DNA of 60,771 nucleotides from an uncultured delta proteobacterium (GCA_903885795.1 CAISJV010000023.1:1-60771), one strand, 5' to 3'. Positions 39,082 through 48,509 are shown, counted from the stretch's first letter. Notes: a model not told the origin generated them from the sequence alone. Translations and numbers: made by a program.

Positions 39082-40368
39082 ATGACAAAATGGGATCCTT
39101 ATACATACCTGAACGGGCTTGACAAAATGGGAATCCGCATGGACCTCGACGCTGTAAGGAAGGCTCTGAAAGCGCTGGGGAATCCGGAAAGAGACTATCC
39201 CTCCATCCTCATTGCCGGCACCAATGGTAAAGGCTCCATTGCGGCGATGACGGCTTCCATCCTCAGCGCGGGCGGATTTTCTGTGGGCCTTTACACCTCT
39301 CCTCATCTTACCGATGTAAGAGAACGAATCCGGATCGGCAACATGATGATTCCAGAACAGGACTTTGGGGAAACCATGCGGGATGTTGATGATCATCTGT
39401 CAGAGGCACTGACATATTTTGAGTTAATGACGGTGCTGGCCTTCCACCATTTTCGGCAAAAAAAAGTAGACGTTGCGGTGGTGGAAGTCGGTATGGGAGG
39501 ACGACTTGATGCGACACGTGTTGTTGACTCTTCCGTCGCGGTTATCTCCAATATCGCTCTCGACCATCAGGAATATTTAGGTAATCGCTTAAAGGATATT
39601 GCCGGAGAAAAGGCGGCAATCATCCCGAGACGAGGCATTTGTATTGCCGGGGTTCGACAGCTGTCTCCCCGGCAGGTAATAGTGGACACTTGTCGGGAAA
39701 GGGAGGCGAGCCTCCTGATGATTGGCGAAGAAATACAGGTATCCCGGCATCGGGACGGCGCCTTTTCTTACCGGAGTCCGGCCCACGCCTATACCCGCCT
39801 CCACTGTAGCCTTGTCGGAGCCCATCAGCAGACCAATGCGGCCTTAGCCCTGGCCTCCGTGGAGGCAATGGCCGTTAAAGGTTTCATTGTAAATGAGGAT
39901 GCTGTCCGGGAGGGATTAGGCACTGTGAGATGGGAGGGACGACTGGAAGCCCTGCAAAAAGCGCCGATACTGCTGGTGGACGGCGCTCACAACCCTGCGG
40001 GGATCGGATCACTGTGCCGTGCCCTCAGAAATAATTTTTCTTTCAATCGTCTTATCGTCTTATTCGGGGTCCTCCGGGATAAACATTATCCCGATATGAT
40101 CAGAAGGCTATCGGTTTTCCAACCCCTGATGATTCTGACGCAGCCCCCCACCGAACGTTCTATGCCCCCAGCGGAGCTTTTACCAATTGCCCGGGCTCTT
40201 CTACCAAGGGTAGAAATGATTCAGTCGCCTATCGACGCCCTCAAACGCGCTCTCACCCTTGCGGATGAGGACGATCTGATTTGTGTCACAGGTTCCCTAT
40301 ATCTGGTCGGCGAAATAAAAAAAACTTTCCCTTCTCTGCGAACCATGATAGCGGCGGAAGGGAAATGA
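39082..40368 (+). CDS. folC: Bifunctional dihydrofolate/folylpolyglutamate synthase
   Basis: A 428-aa Mur-ligase-type ATP-dependent enzyme adding glutamate to dihydropteroate and folates. The P-loop AGTNGKGS lies at 45-52; VEVGMGGRLDATR, the ALDHQEYLG stretch and DGAHNPAG follow in the family order. I chose ATG 39082 because the ATG at 39061 lies in a terminator stem. The stop overlaps the next gene's ATG (ATGA at 40365-40368). Confidence 0.93.
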   Translation: MTKWDPYTYLNGLDKMGIRMDLDAVRKALKALGNPERDYPSILIAGTNGKGSIAAMTASILSAGGFSVGLYTSPHLTDVRERIRIGNMMIPEQDFGETMRDVDDHLSEALTYFELMTVLAFHHFRQKKVDVAVVEVGMGGRLDATRVVDSSVAVISNIALDHQEYLGNRLKDIAGEKAAIIPRRGICIAGVRQLSPRQVIVDTCREREASLLMIGEEIQVSRHRDGAFSYRSPAHAYTRLHCSLVGAHQQTNAALALASVEAMAVKGFIVNEDAVREGLGTVRWEGRLEALQKAPILLVDGAHNPAGIGSLCRALRNNFSFNRLIVLFGVLRDKHYPDMIRRLSVFQPLMILTQPPTERSMPPAELLPIARALLPRVEMIQSPIDALKRALTLADEDDLICVTGSLYLVGEIKKTFPSLRTMIAAEGK

Positions 40369-42926
40369 TCATGCAGGAGAAACAGACAGAGTGCGCCCTC
40401 TTTATGGCAGGGCTTGTCAAGTTTGGGAAAATCATTTCGTGCTTCGTCATGGTGTTGATGTGTTTTTCCCCCGCGGCTGAAGTCTTCGGAGACGAAATCA
40501 CGTCCTGTCATGGGATTGTGCGCGACCAGCAGGGGAATCCTCTTGCCGAGGTTTTCGTTGAGCTAAAGAATGAGCCCTACACGATGATCGTGACCGGTCC
40601 TGATGGATCATTTCTCCTGAAGGATCTCCCCGTTGAGAAGCCACTTTCAATATCTATTCATAAAGAAGGTTACTTTCCGGTCTTTGAGACATTTTCCCCT
40701 CTGGCAGGAGAAAAAAATGTCAAAGAGATGGTACTATCCATCCTGCCCGCAGAGCCGCCTCAGGAAGAGCCAGTTGCCATTGGCGCAGGGCAACCGCAAC
40801 CTGTCCATATCGAGGCGGATTCTCTGAGCTATGAACAGGATACCGACACCTATCATGCCGAAGGAAACGTTATAATCCGCTACTCCGGAAACACCCTTAC
40901 CTCTGATTCCGCTGCTCTCAACAGAAAAACAGATGAGGCCTTCGCCCAGGGGCAGGTAGTCCTGAAAAGCAAGCAGGACGTCATGGAGGGATCACGGCTA
41001 AAGATGCATATGCCCTCGCAAACGGGAGTTCTTGAGGAAGGGCAAGTTTTTATTGCGGAGACGCATTTTTACATTAAGGGTGATAGAATTGAGAAAAGGG
41101 GAGAAGCCACGTATTTTGTGGTAAATGGCCAGGCCACAACCTGCGACGGAGAGGCGCCGGACTGGCGCCTGACGGGCAAGACAATGAACGTTACCGTTGA
41201 TGGGTATGGAACAGTTACGCACGGCAAATTTTACGCAGGGAAGGCGCCTATGATATATACACCCTTTCTCATTTTTCCCGCCAAGACAAGCCGCCAGTCC
41301 GGATTTCTCTTTCCCCACCGCATGAGTTTATCGTCAGATAAGCTCGGATGGGATATGGGGATCCCTTTTTATTGGGCCATTTCCAAGAATACTGATGCTA
41401 CCTTTTACCAGCGTTACATGAGCGAGCGGGGATTTCAGGAAGGGGCGGAGTTTCGCTATGCCAGCGAGTCAACAACCGGCGTCCTCTATGGTGATTTCCT
41501 AAATGACAGCAAGAAGATTACGGAAAGTGTGGGAAATTTAAGCCGGAACTGGCAGTCTGACCAGCAGCGGTGGTCCCTTTACTGGAACCAGGAGACGCGC
41601 TTTGACCCGACCTTCTATTTCCGGTCCGATGTCGCCAAGGTGTCAGATAACTGGTATTTTAAGGATTTTTCCTCCTATAACTACTTCCTCGCTAACTACT
41701 CGCTCGACCAGGTGCAGCCTTTTAAAAGAGTGGCCTTTGTCGGCGACGAAGCACTGCCTTCCCTCGCCTCCACCCTCCGCCTCGTCAAGAGCTGGAAGCT
41801 GTTCAATCTGACTGCCCTGGTGCAAGACACGAAAGATTTTACCGTTGCCTCCAATGACGGAACCCTCCAGAAATATCCGGAGATAACCCTCACCGGGACC
41901 AAGGCGCCCCTTTTCGGTTCCCCGGTCAATTATGAAATTGCCTCGACTTATGATTATTTTTACCGGGCTCAGGGTCAGAAGGGTCAATACCTGGACATCA
42001 ATCCCATCCTTTCTCTGCCTTTTAATGTGGGCGATTATTTTCAGTTGACCCCTTTTGGCGGCGTACAGGGTACTTTCTGGTTGCGGGATGATAACATCGA
42101 AGATGGCCTGGCGAAGAGAGGGGACCGGGAGGTTTACCGGGCTGGCGCCAATCTGACGTCGGAAATTCACCGGATCTTCCAGATCGGCGGCAAGAGACTG
42201 AGCAGGATTCGCCACGGCATCCAGCCCGAGGTTTCATACCTGTACGTTCCTTATGCCATGCAAGACACCCTGCCGAATTATGCCCCCGCGGTTGCTACAC
42301 AAAATACCGTGACCTCTACCCCGAGTTATACAGCCGCGGTTCCTGAACAGAATACCGTGACCTATGCCCTGACTAATACACTTATTGCCAGGCTTCTTGA
42401 TAAGGGCGGCAACGCAACGTATCTCGAGTTTTTGCGGTTCAAGCTGGCCCAGACCTATGACATCAAAGCATCTGCCGCGGGTACGGTTCAGGCGGGAACG
42501 GAACGGAAGTCCTTCAGTGATATTGCCTTGGAGTTAGACTTCAAGCCGGTTACGTATCTTTCCTTTTCCGCACGGAATTACTACAGTGTCTATACCACGA
42601 ACTGGTCCCAGGCCAACTACGATATGGGGTTGAGCGATTGGCGAGGTGATTCCGCAAACGTAATTTATCGGTATACGCAGAATTCTCTCGAAGAGGTCAA
42701 CCTGCTGTTGACGGCTCCGGTAACGAGGGGTTTGAATGCCACCGTTAACTTCAAGCGGGATCTACTGAATGCGAGGAACATTGAACGCGCTTATGGTTTC
42801 AATTACACGCGACAATGCTGGAACATCGTCTTCAACTACCGGGAAACGAACGTCTTGGGTGCGAACGGTGTGGATCGAACCGATGATAAAACCTATGAAT
42901 TTAAATTTGCCATATATGGTCTATGA
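40365..42926 (+). CDS. lptD: LPS-assembly protein LptD with an N-terminal carboxypeptidase-regulatory-like domain
   Basis: An 853-aa outer-membrane protein that inserts LPS into the outer leaflet with LptE. Order: signal peptide (hydrophobic about 20-36), an extra beta-sandwich resembling the carboxypeptidase regulatory domain (about 45-115, CHGIVRDQQGNPLAEVFVEL then GPDGSFLLKDLP), an OstA/LptA-like jellyroll (about 135-235, VHIEADSLSYEQDTDTYHAE), then the LptD barrel to the end. The extra domain is not in E. coli LptD. A 48-nt imperfect tandem repeat (42286 and 42334) duplicates 16 aa with QNTVT in each copy. It is coupled to folC by ATGA. Confidence 0.88.
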   Translation: MIMQEKQTECALFMAGLVKFGKIISCFVMVLMCFSPAAEVFGDEITSCHGIVRDQQGNPLAEVFVELKNEPYTMIVTGPDGSFLLKDLPVEKPLSISIHKEGYFPVFETFSPLAGEKNVKEMVLSILPAEPPQEEPVAIGAGQPQPVHIEADSLSYEQDTDTYHAEGNVIIRYSGNTLTSDSAALNRKTDEAFAQGQVVLKSKQDVMEGSRLKMHMPSQTGVLEEGQVFIAETHFYIKGDRIEKRGEATYFVVNGQATTCDGEAPDWRLTGKTMNVTVDGYGTVTHGKFYAGKAPMIYTPFLIFPAKTSRQSGFLFPHRMSLSSDKLGWDMGIPFYWAISKNTDATFYQRYMSERGFQEGAEFRYASESTTGVLYGDFLNDSKKITESVGNLSRNWQSDQQRWSLYWNQETRFDPTFYFRSDVAKVSDNWYFKDFSSYNYFLANYSLDQVQPFKRVAFVGDEALPSLASTLRLVKSWKLFNLTALVQDTKDFTVASNDGTLQKYPEITLTGTKAPLFGSPVNYEIASTYDYFYRAQGQKGQYLDINPILSLPFNVGDYFQLTPFGGVQGTFWLRDDNIEDGLAKRGDREVYRAGANLTSEIHRIFQIGGKRLSRIRHGIQPEVSYLYVPYAMQDTLPNYAPAVATQNTVTSTPSYTAAVPEQNTVTYALTNTLIARLLDKGGNATYLEFLRFKLAQTYDIKASAAGTVQAGTERKSFSDIALELDFKPVTYLSFSARNYYSVYTTNWSQANYDMGLSDWRGDSANVIYRYTQNSLEEVNLLLTAPVTRGLNATVNFKRDLLNARNIERAYGFNYTRQCWNIVFNYRETNVLGANGVDRTDDKTYEFKFAIYGL

Positions 42927-43039
42927 AAATTTGCCTTGTTAGGATTAACGCCTTCGGAAAAAAATCCGGAAACTCCCTCTTCCTTTCATGGGGAGGGGGG
43001 GAAATGGGTTTTTCAAAGACCGTAAGGATTTTGCGTAGG

Positions 43040-43081
43040 ATTTCCCTTGACAAACGAGGGGAAATTGCGTAGCCTTCCCCT
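43040..43081 (+). promoter_or_regulatory. Promoter/leader with two competing hairpins before rplM
   Basis: TTGACA (43047-43052) with TAGCCT 17 nt later (43070-43075) is a possible promoter. In the same stretch ATTTCCC (43040-43046) can pair with GGGAAAT (43059-43065), and AGGGGAA (43057-43063) can pair with TTCCCCT (43075-43081). The two hairpins share bases and exclude each other. Whether the DNA is promoter, RNA leader or both is open; if transcription starts upstream, this could be an L13-type autoregulatory leader. Confidence 0.4.
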
Positions 43082-43109
43082 CTAATTTTTAGAATCTGGT
43101 GAGTTGGAC

Positions 43110-43538
43110 ATGAAGACCTTCAATGTTAAAAAAGAAGAGATTATCAAAGACTGGTGTGTTGTAGACGCTCAGGGAAAGATTTTGGGAAGACTGGCTAGCG
43201 AGATTGCCAGCCGCCTCCGGGGTAAACACAAGCCGATTTACACTCCCCACCTCGATACGGGTGATTTTGTGATTGTGGTCAATGCTGAAAAGATTCAACT
43301 GACGGGGAAAAAACTCGCAGATAAGATCTATTACCGGCACTCGGGTTACCCAGGTGGACTGACGGAGACTACGGCGGGTAGGCTTCTTCAGGAGAAGCCG
43401 GAAGATGTTTTGAAAATAGCCGTGCGGGGAATGCTTCCGAAAAACACCCTGGGCCGGGCGATGCTCAAAAAACTGAAAATTTACAAGGGGCCGGAACATC
43501 CCCATGATGCTCAGTGTCCGAGAGCGCTTGAATTGTAA
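43110..43538 (+). CDS. rplM: 50S ribosomal protein L13
   Basis: A 142-aa early assembly protein. [20 protein letters not shown] and the [13 protein letters not shown] signature are typical. The ATG at 43110 has GGTGAG 6 nt upstream; a TTG at 43104 would add two residues. Confidence 0.96.
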   Translation: MKTFNVKKEEIIKDWCVVDAQGKILGRLASEIASRLRGKHKPIYTPHLDTGDFVIVVNAEKIQLTGKKLADKIYYRHSGYPGGLTETTAGRLLQEKPEDVLKIAVRGMLPKNTLGRAMLKKLKIYKGPEHPHDAQCPRALEL

Positions 43539-43565
43539 GAAAGAGCTGAAGGAGTAAGAAAAGAA

Positions 43566-43964
43566 ATGGGTGCCACAGAAAAGCGTTTTTATGCAACAGG
43601 AAAAAGGAAAACTGCCGTAGCCAGGGTTTATATGAAGCCAGGCTCAGGCGTACTGGTCATCAACAAAAGAAATTTTGACGATTATTTCACGCGGGATAGT
43701 CTGAAGATGGTAATCCAGCAGCCCTTGGAACTAGTAGGAAGGAAGGATCAGTTCGATTTGTTCATTAACGTTAAGGGTGGCGGCATCTCCGGTCAGGCGG
43801 GCGCCATTAAGCATGGCATTTCGAAAGCATTAGTCGAGTACGACTTGGACCTGCGACCTGCTCTCAAGAGGGCCGGATTTCTAACCAGGGATGCACGGAT
43901 CAAGGAGAGGAAGAAATACGGTCAGCCCGGGGCAAGGAAAAGATTCCAGTTTTCTAAACGATAA
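43566..43964 (+). CDS. rpsI: 30S ribosomal protein S9
   Basis: A 132-aa protein whose C-terminal tail ([17 protein letters not shown]) reaches the P-site t[18 protein letters not shown] and [19 protein letters not shown] are typical. It follows rplM, the universal pair, and is followed by an intrinsic terminator. Confidence 0.97.
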   Translation: MGATEKRFYATGKRKTAVARVYMKPGSGVLVINKRNFDDYFTRDSLKMVIQQPLELVGRKDQFDLFINVKGGGISGQAGAIKHGISKALVEYDLDLRPALKRAGFLTRDARIKERKKYGQPGARKRFQFSKR

Positions 43965-43971
43965 TGACCGA

Positions 43972-43997
43972 GGGGGGCTCAGGCCTCCCTTTTTTTT
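43972..43997 (+). terminator. Intrinsic terminator after rpsI, adjoining the argC ribosome-binding site
   Basis: GGGGGGC (43972-43978) pairs with GCCTCCC (43983-43989) with one G-U, loop TCAG, then eight T (43990-43997). The T-run is followed at once by GGAGG of argC, so argC expression depends on read-through or a promoter inside rpsI. Confidence 0.75.
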
Positions 43998-44008
43998 GGA
44001 GGCGCAGG

Positions 44009-45046
44009 ATGGTCAGGGTCGGGGTCTATGGGGCCAGCGGTTATACGGGACAGGAGCTGCTGCGGTTGCTGCTCCGTCACCCGGCCGTGGAGGTGGTCGC
44101 CGTCACTTCGCGTCGCTATGCCGGTAAGTCTGTAACAGAAGTTTATCCGACTTTCACTGGATTGACGGACTTGATTTTCATGGACGCTTCTCCCGAGGAG
44201 GTGGCCGCAAAATGTGAGCATGTCTTTCTGGCACTGCCCCATGCAGTATCCATGAGTGTCGCCCCTCTTTTCCTTCAGGCCGGCAAGAAGGTCGTCGATT
44301 TGAGCGCCGATTTCCGTCTCCGCAGCGTCGATACCTATGCCGCCTGGTATGGCCGCCACACCGCCCCTGATCTCCTCATGGAGGCCGTTTACGGGATCCC
44401 TGAACTATACAGGGATGCGATCAGGACAGCCCGCATCGTGGCCAATCCCGGCTGCTATCCCACCAGCATTATCCTTGGCCTGGCACCGCTGCTCAGAGAA
44501 GGCTGGATCGAACCAAACTCCATCATCGCCGATTCCAAGTCCGGGGTGAGTGGCGCTGGCCGGGAACCCCAGGTCGCCTCCCTCTTCTGTGAAGTTGCTG
44601 AGGCCTTCAAGGCCTATAAAGTGGCTCAGCACCGTCATACCCCCGAGATTGAACAGGAATTGGGCGTCCTTGCCGGCCGGGAACTACGGGTTTCTTTCAC
44701 CCCCCATCTGCTGCCGATCTCCCGGGGTATTCTCAGTACCATTTATGCGACCTTGTCTGAAAAGATCACAGCGACGGATGTCAATGACCTCTATAAGGTT
44801 TTCTACAGAAACGAATCATTCGTCAGGATATATAAAAAAGGCAATTATCCCAATATCTCTTCGGTCCGGGGCTCCAATTACTGTGACATAGGTATCGCCG
44901 TTGATGATCGGACAGGAAGGGTTATTGTGATCTCTGTCATCGATAATCTGGTCAAAGGAGCTGCCGGACAGGCGATCCAGAACATGAATCTACAGTGGGG
45001 TATGAAAGAAAATTTCGGTCTGGAGATGATTTCCCTTTATCCCTGA
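44009..45046 (+). CDS. argC: N-acetyl-gamma-glutamyl-phosphate reductase
   Basis: A 345-aa NADPH-dependent enzyme of arginine synthesis. The Rossmann motif GVYGASGYTGQELLRLL, the catalytic Cys in ANPGCYPTS (C149) and the FTPHLLPISRGI block are present. ATG 44009 has GGAGG in the expected place; a longer frame from 43964 would read through the rpsI terminator. Confidence 0.95.
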   Translation: MVRVGVYGASGYTGQELLRLLLRHPAVEVVAVTSRRYAGKSVTEVYPTFTGLTDLIFMDASPEEVAAKCEHVFLALPHAVSMSVAPLFLQAGKKVVDLSADFRLRSVDTYAAWYGRHTAPDLLMEAVYGIPELYRDAIRTARIVANPGCYPTSIILGLAPLLREGWIEPNSIIADSKSGVSGAGREPQVASLFCEVAEAFKAYKVAQHRHTPEIEQELGVLAGRELRVSFTPHLLPISRGILSTIYATLSEKITATDVNDLYKVFYRNESFVRIYKKGNYPNISSVRGSNYCDIGIAVDDRTGRVIVISVIDNLVKGAAGQAIQNMNLQWGMKENFGLEMISLYP

Positions 45047-45163
45047 AGTTTAAATCTCTCATGATGATATTACCTGAAGCTTCCTTCGTTAAGAGAAATT
45101 GTAATCCAGAGATACCTCACAACTTGCTGTGGGGAAGTTCATTATATTTTCCAGGGGGCATAT

Positions 45164-46645
45164 ATGGCACTGCGGGTCTACAATACTCTCACAAGACATA
45201 AAGAAACATTCCAACCAATCACACCCGGTAAGATCGGCATCTATGCCTGTGGAATCACAGTCTATGATCTCTGCCATATAGGTCACGCCCGTTCGGCGAT
45301 AGTTTTTGATGTCATCAACAAGTATCTGCAATACCTCGGTTTTGACGTTACCTTCATCAAGAATTTTACGGATGTCGACGATAAGATCATCGACCGCGCC
45401 CATGTGGAGGGCTGTGATATCAAAGATATTTCAGAAAAATATATTCAGGCTCACGATCGGGATATGGATGCCCTGAGTGTGGCCAGGCCAACCATTGCGC
45501 CCCGGGCAACGGAGAATATTGAAGGCATGATCCGGCTGATTACCACCCTTCTCGAAAAGGGGCTTGCCTATGATGTTGATGGCGATGTGTATTATGCGGT
45601 CGATAAATTTAAGGGTTACGGTAGATTGTCGGGAAGAAACCTGGAAGACATGCTGGCCGGCGCCCGCGTCGACATTAACGAAAAAAAATGCAATCCCATG
45701 GATTTTGCCCTCTGGAAGGCGAGCAAAGAGGGGGAACCATGGTGGATTAGTCCTTGGGGAAAGGGCCGGCCAGGATGGCATATCGAGTGTTCAGTCATGA
45801 GTCAGCGTTATCTGGGTGAAACGTTTGATATCCATGGCGGGGGAGAAGATCTCATTTTCCCCCATCATGAAAACGAGATCGCCCAGTCTGAGGGAGCTAC
45901 TGGAAAGCCCCTGGCCCGATACTGGCTGCATAACGGTTTTGTCCGGGTGAACAGCGAAAAGATGTCCAAGTCATTGGGTAATTTTTCTACCATCCAAGAC
46001 ATGCTCCTGGATTACCATCCCGAGGTGATGAGGCTTTTTGTACTCCAGAGCCACTACCGCAGTCCCGTGGACTTTTCCGAGGAATCGCTGCGTGATGCCA
46101 GGATGGGGATGGACCGTTTCTATGGTACTCTCAAGTCCTTGAAGGACACTCTTGCCAGATGCGGGGGGACTGTTTATGAATTGAATGGTTCCCTGACGGA
46201 AGAACACCGCCAGGTTTTCGAAAAGATCATGACCCTTCCCGAACGCTTTACCGAGGATATGGACGATGATTTTAACACGGCCAGGGCGATCGGACATCTA
46301 TATGACGCTGTTCGCATTCTCAATAGTTACATGGCGGAAGGGCAAAACGAACCGGCCCCCGAGAAGGTCTATGTCCTTGTCCGATCACATGAAATCCTGC
46401 TTCGCATCGGCGCCGTCCTGGGGTTGTTTCTCGATGATCCCGACCATTATTTCGAAGCGGACAGGAACCGGGAAGTTTGCAAGAGAGGTCTGGATGTCGA
46501 GGAAATCGAAAGCCTCGTAGAGGCGCGCCGTATGGCCAGGGCTCAGAAGGATTGGAAGAAGGCTGATGAGATCCGTCAGGCCCTTGTGGAAAAAAAGGTT
46601 AGCCTCAAAGACACTTCCGACCGGACTGTATGGAAAATCGAGTAG
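45164..46645 (+). CDS. cysS: Cysteinyl-tRNA synthetase (canonical)
   Basis: A 493-aa class Ia synthetase. HIGH is intact (LCHIGHARSA), KMSKS is intact, and all zinc ligands are present: Cys in YACGITVYD, Cys in GWHIECS, His and Glu in FPHHENE. The C-terminal DALR and anticodon-binding region has normal length. This copy should be the housekeeping enzyme, in contrast to the divergent CysRS domain fused to cysteine synthase at 7041. CAGGGGGC precedes the ATG. Confidence 0.96.
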   Translation: MALRVYNTLTRHKETFQPITPGKIGIYACGITVYDLCHIGHARSAIVFDVINKYLQYLGFDVTFIKNFTDVDDKIIDRAHVEGCDIKDISEKYIQAHDRDMDALSVARPTIAPRATENIEGMIRLITTLLEKGLAYDVDGDVYYAVDKFKGYGRLSGRNLEDMLAGARVDINEKKCNPMDFALWKASKEGEPWWISPWGKGRPGWHIECSVMSQRYLGETFDIHGGGEDLIFPHHENEIAQSEGATGKPLARYWLHNGFVRVNSEKMSKSLGNFSTIQDMLLDYHPEVMRLFVLQSHYRSPVDFSEESLRDARMGMDRFYGTLKSLKDTLARCGGTVYELNGSLTEEHRQVFEKIMTLPERFTEDMDDDFNTARAIGHLYDAVRILNSYMAEGQNEPAPEKVYVLVRSHEILLRIGAVLGLFLDDPDHYFEADRNREVCKRGLDVEEIESLVEARRMARAQKDWKKADEIRQALVEKKVSLKDTSDRTVWKIE

Positions 46646-46757
46646 CTGCCCAAGAGTTCCATCACCCCGAGCCCAAATGGCGGCTCCAGGGGGCTTCCCT
46701 TATTCGTCAATCCAAACTCTCTAAGAGTGCTTAATTTTTTGCCCGCGCCCTTCTGAA

Positions 46758-46775
46758 GCCACTGCCGCAAGTGGC
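46758..46775. promoter_or_regulatory. Dyad GCCACT-N6-AGTGGC, possible enhancer site
   Basis: A perfect 6-bp inverted repeat with 6-nt spacer, centred near 46766. The predicted sigma-54 start is near 46951, so the dyad sits at about -185, a normal distance for a bacterial enhancer-binding protein. It could alternatively be part of an RNA hairpin after cysS. Confidence 0.35.
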
Positions 46776-46924
46776 GGGTGGATGCTTTTTACGCAAATGG
46801 ATACCCAATCTGGATACTTATTATCCATTATTCCCTGGTAGATACATGAAAGGGCATATGCGGCAAGGGTCGATATTAATGAATGATAAGTAAAAATAAG
46901 GGCATATAGGTTCTGTTTTCATTA

Positions 46925-46940
46925 TGGCACGACCATTGCT
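46925..46940 (+). promoter_or_regulatory. Sigma-54 (-24/-12) promoter for the efflux operon
   Basis: TGGCACGACCATTGCT matches the sigma-54 consensus TGGCAC-N5-TTGCW exactly, with the invariant GG (46926-46927) and GC (46938-46939) at the required spacing. Predicted start near 46951, giving about 110 nt of leader before the TolC-like gene. Confidence 0.75.
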
Positions 46941-47062
46941 CACCAATAGATCCAAAGCTATCAATGATAATGAAGGGCTGAATGTATTTCGAGCTCGCTT
47001 TGCGCTGTAAAAAATGTACGATCATAAGTTAAAGTATTTTTCTTGCTGGTAGAGGAGACCTG

Positions 47063-48367
47063 ATGAGGAAAGAATTTGTCGTGGTCTTGATCCTCCTTTT
47101 TTCCATTTTTACCACTATGACAGTGTGGGGGCAGGAAGAGGTTATAAAAGAAAGCGAGGTCCTGGATATGCAAAGATGTATCCGAATTGGTCTGGCCAGG
47201 CATCCTGCCGTTCTTTCCGCCGCCGGTACTGTAAGCGTCAATGAAAGTCGTATCGGCCAAGCCCGTTCTGGTTATTTACCCCAAGTGGATATATCATCAA
47301 GCTATATCCGGACGGATCCCTATACGACTCCTGCCGGTACGGTTGCCCAGCTGCCGGGCAATGTTTACGATCAATATGGCACGACCCTTTCTTTGAACCA
47401 GAATATCTACGATTTTGGCAAGACGGCAGCTCAGGTGGAGGTTCAGAAGCTCAATACGGGTTCGGCACGCCTGGATCTGGATGCCGTACAAAAACAGATT
47501 GTTTATAACGTCAAGCAGGCCTATTTAAATCTTCTCAAATCTCAGAAAAATCTGGAGGTAGCACTAGAAAAGGTGCAGCAGTTTAATAAGCATCTTGACC
47601 AAGCAAAGGGTTTTTTTGAGGTCGGAGTGAAACCAAAGTTCGATGTGACCAAGGCGGAGGTGGACCTGAGCAACGCCCGCCTGGACCTCATCAAGACGGA
47701 AAATGCCTTGCGCATAGCCCGCTCGACTTTAAACAATGCCATGGGATACCCCGACGCACCGGAGTACGACACCAGCCGTACGGATTTTGTACCCCAGCCC
47801 TATGGGATTATTTTTGAAGAGGCTCTCCAGAAGGCTTATCAGGATCGACCGGAGCTGAAGTCCCTGGCGACGAAACGACAGGCCCAGGAAAAGACGATTG
47901 AATTGTCAAAAAAAGGGTACTACCCCAATATAACCGGTACGGCCGGTTATGGCTGGGGGGGGCAGGACTTTCCCTGGGATCAGGGGTGGAAAATCGGCGC
48001 GACGCTTAATATTCCCATCTTCAGCGGTCTGTCCACAAAATATCAGGTTGATGAAGCCCGGGCGAGCCTCGATGTCATCAAGGCCAATGAAAAGACCCTT
48101 CGCCAGGACATATATCTCGAACTGCAGCAGGCCTATTCCAATCTCCGGGAGGCCACGGACCGGATAACGACTACCGATCTGGCAGTCAGGCAGGCGGCGG
48201 AAAATATGGAGTTGGCCAATGGTCGTTACGCGGCCGGGGTGGGCAGTCCTATCGAGATTACCGATGCCCTGATGGCATATAGCAATGCTCAGACTGCTCA
48301 GGCGGCGGCCATTTATGATCACAAAATCGCGCAGGCCAGTATTGAAAAGTCAATAGGTCTTCCGTGA
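47063..48367 (+). CDS. TolC family outer-membrane efflux protein
   Basis: A 434-aa protein with a signal peptide (hydrophobic about 5-22, ending VWG) and two repeated OEP domains rich in coiled-coil helices. Signatures include ALEKVQQFNKHLDQAKGFFEVG and a second-half counterpart, AENMELANGRYAAGVGSPIE. It would form the outer-membrane tunnel of the following RND pump. GAGGAG precedes the ATG. A second outer-membrane factor closes the operon at 56097, so this copy may serve another pump or assembly. Confidence 0.9.
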   Translation: MRKEFVVVLILLFSIFTTMTVWGQEEVIKESEVLDMQRCIRIGLARHPAVLSAAGTVSVNESRIGQARSGYLPQVDISSSYIRTDPYTTPAGTVAQLPGNVYDQYGTTLSLNQNIYDFGKTAAQVEVQKLNTGSARLDLDAVQKQIVYNVKQAYLNLLKSQKNLEVALEKVQQFNKHLDQAKGFFEVGVKPKFDVTKAEVDLSNARLDLIKTENALRIARSTLNNAMGYPDAPEYDTSRTDFVPQPYGIIFEEALQKAYQDRPELKSLATKRQAQEKTIELSKKGYYPNITGTAGYGWGGQDFPWDQGWKIGATLNIPIFSGLSTKYQVDEARASLDVIKANEKTLRQDIYLELQQAYSNLREATDRITTTDLAVRQAAENMELANGRYAAGVGSPIEITDALMAYSNAQTAQAAAIYDHKIAQASIEKSIGLP

Positions 48368-48509
48368 AGAAAAAATGGCATTTGCAGTCCTGATTATGGC
48401 AACGGCTCTTACCTCAAAAGCTTTTGCCAGTTACTGAGGATGGGGAAGGTTGTACAACGTATCACCATTTAATATGTGCTTAAAAATTTTTCCGGGGCGG
48501 GGAATTAAA

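Larger units (their letters stand above)
46646..47062 (+). other. Intergenic region between cysS and the efflux operon
   Basis: No coding frame is convincing here. A weak hairpin ACTCT/AGAGT with a following T-rich stretch lies near 46716-46740 and may end cysS. An 18-nt dyad and a sigma-54 promoter (separate entries) occupy the middle and right part; 46800-46925 is A/T-rich, suiting a bend or IHF site between them. Confidence 0.5.

Noticed and set aside
43964-44008. Upstream start for argC
   Set aside because: The extension is encoded by the rpsI terminator; ATG 44009 has a clear GGAGG.
46716-46740. ACTCT/AGAGT hairpin after cysS as terminator
   Set aside because: Only 5 bp, and the T-run is separated by several bases; too weak to call.
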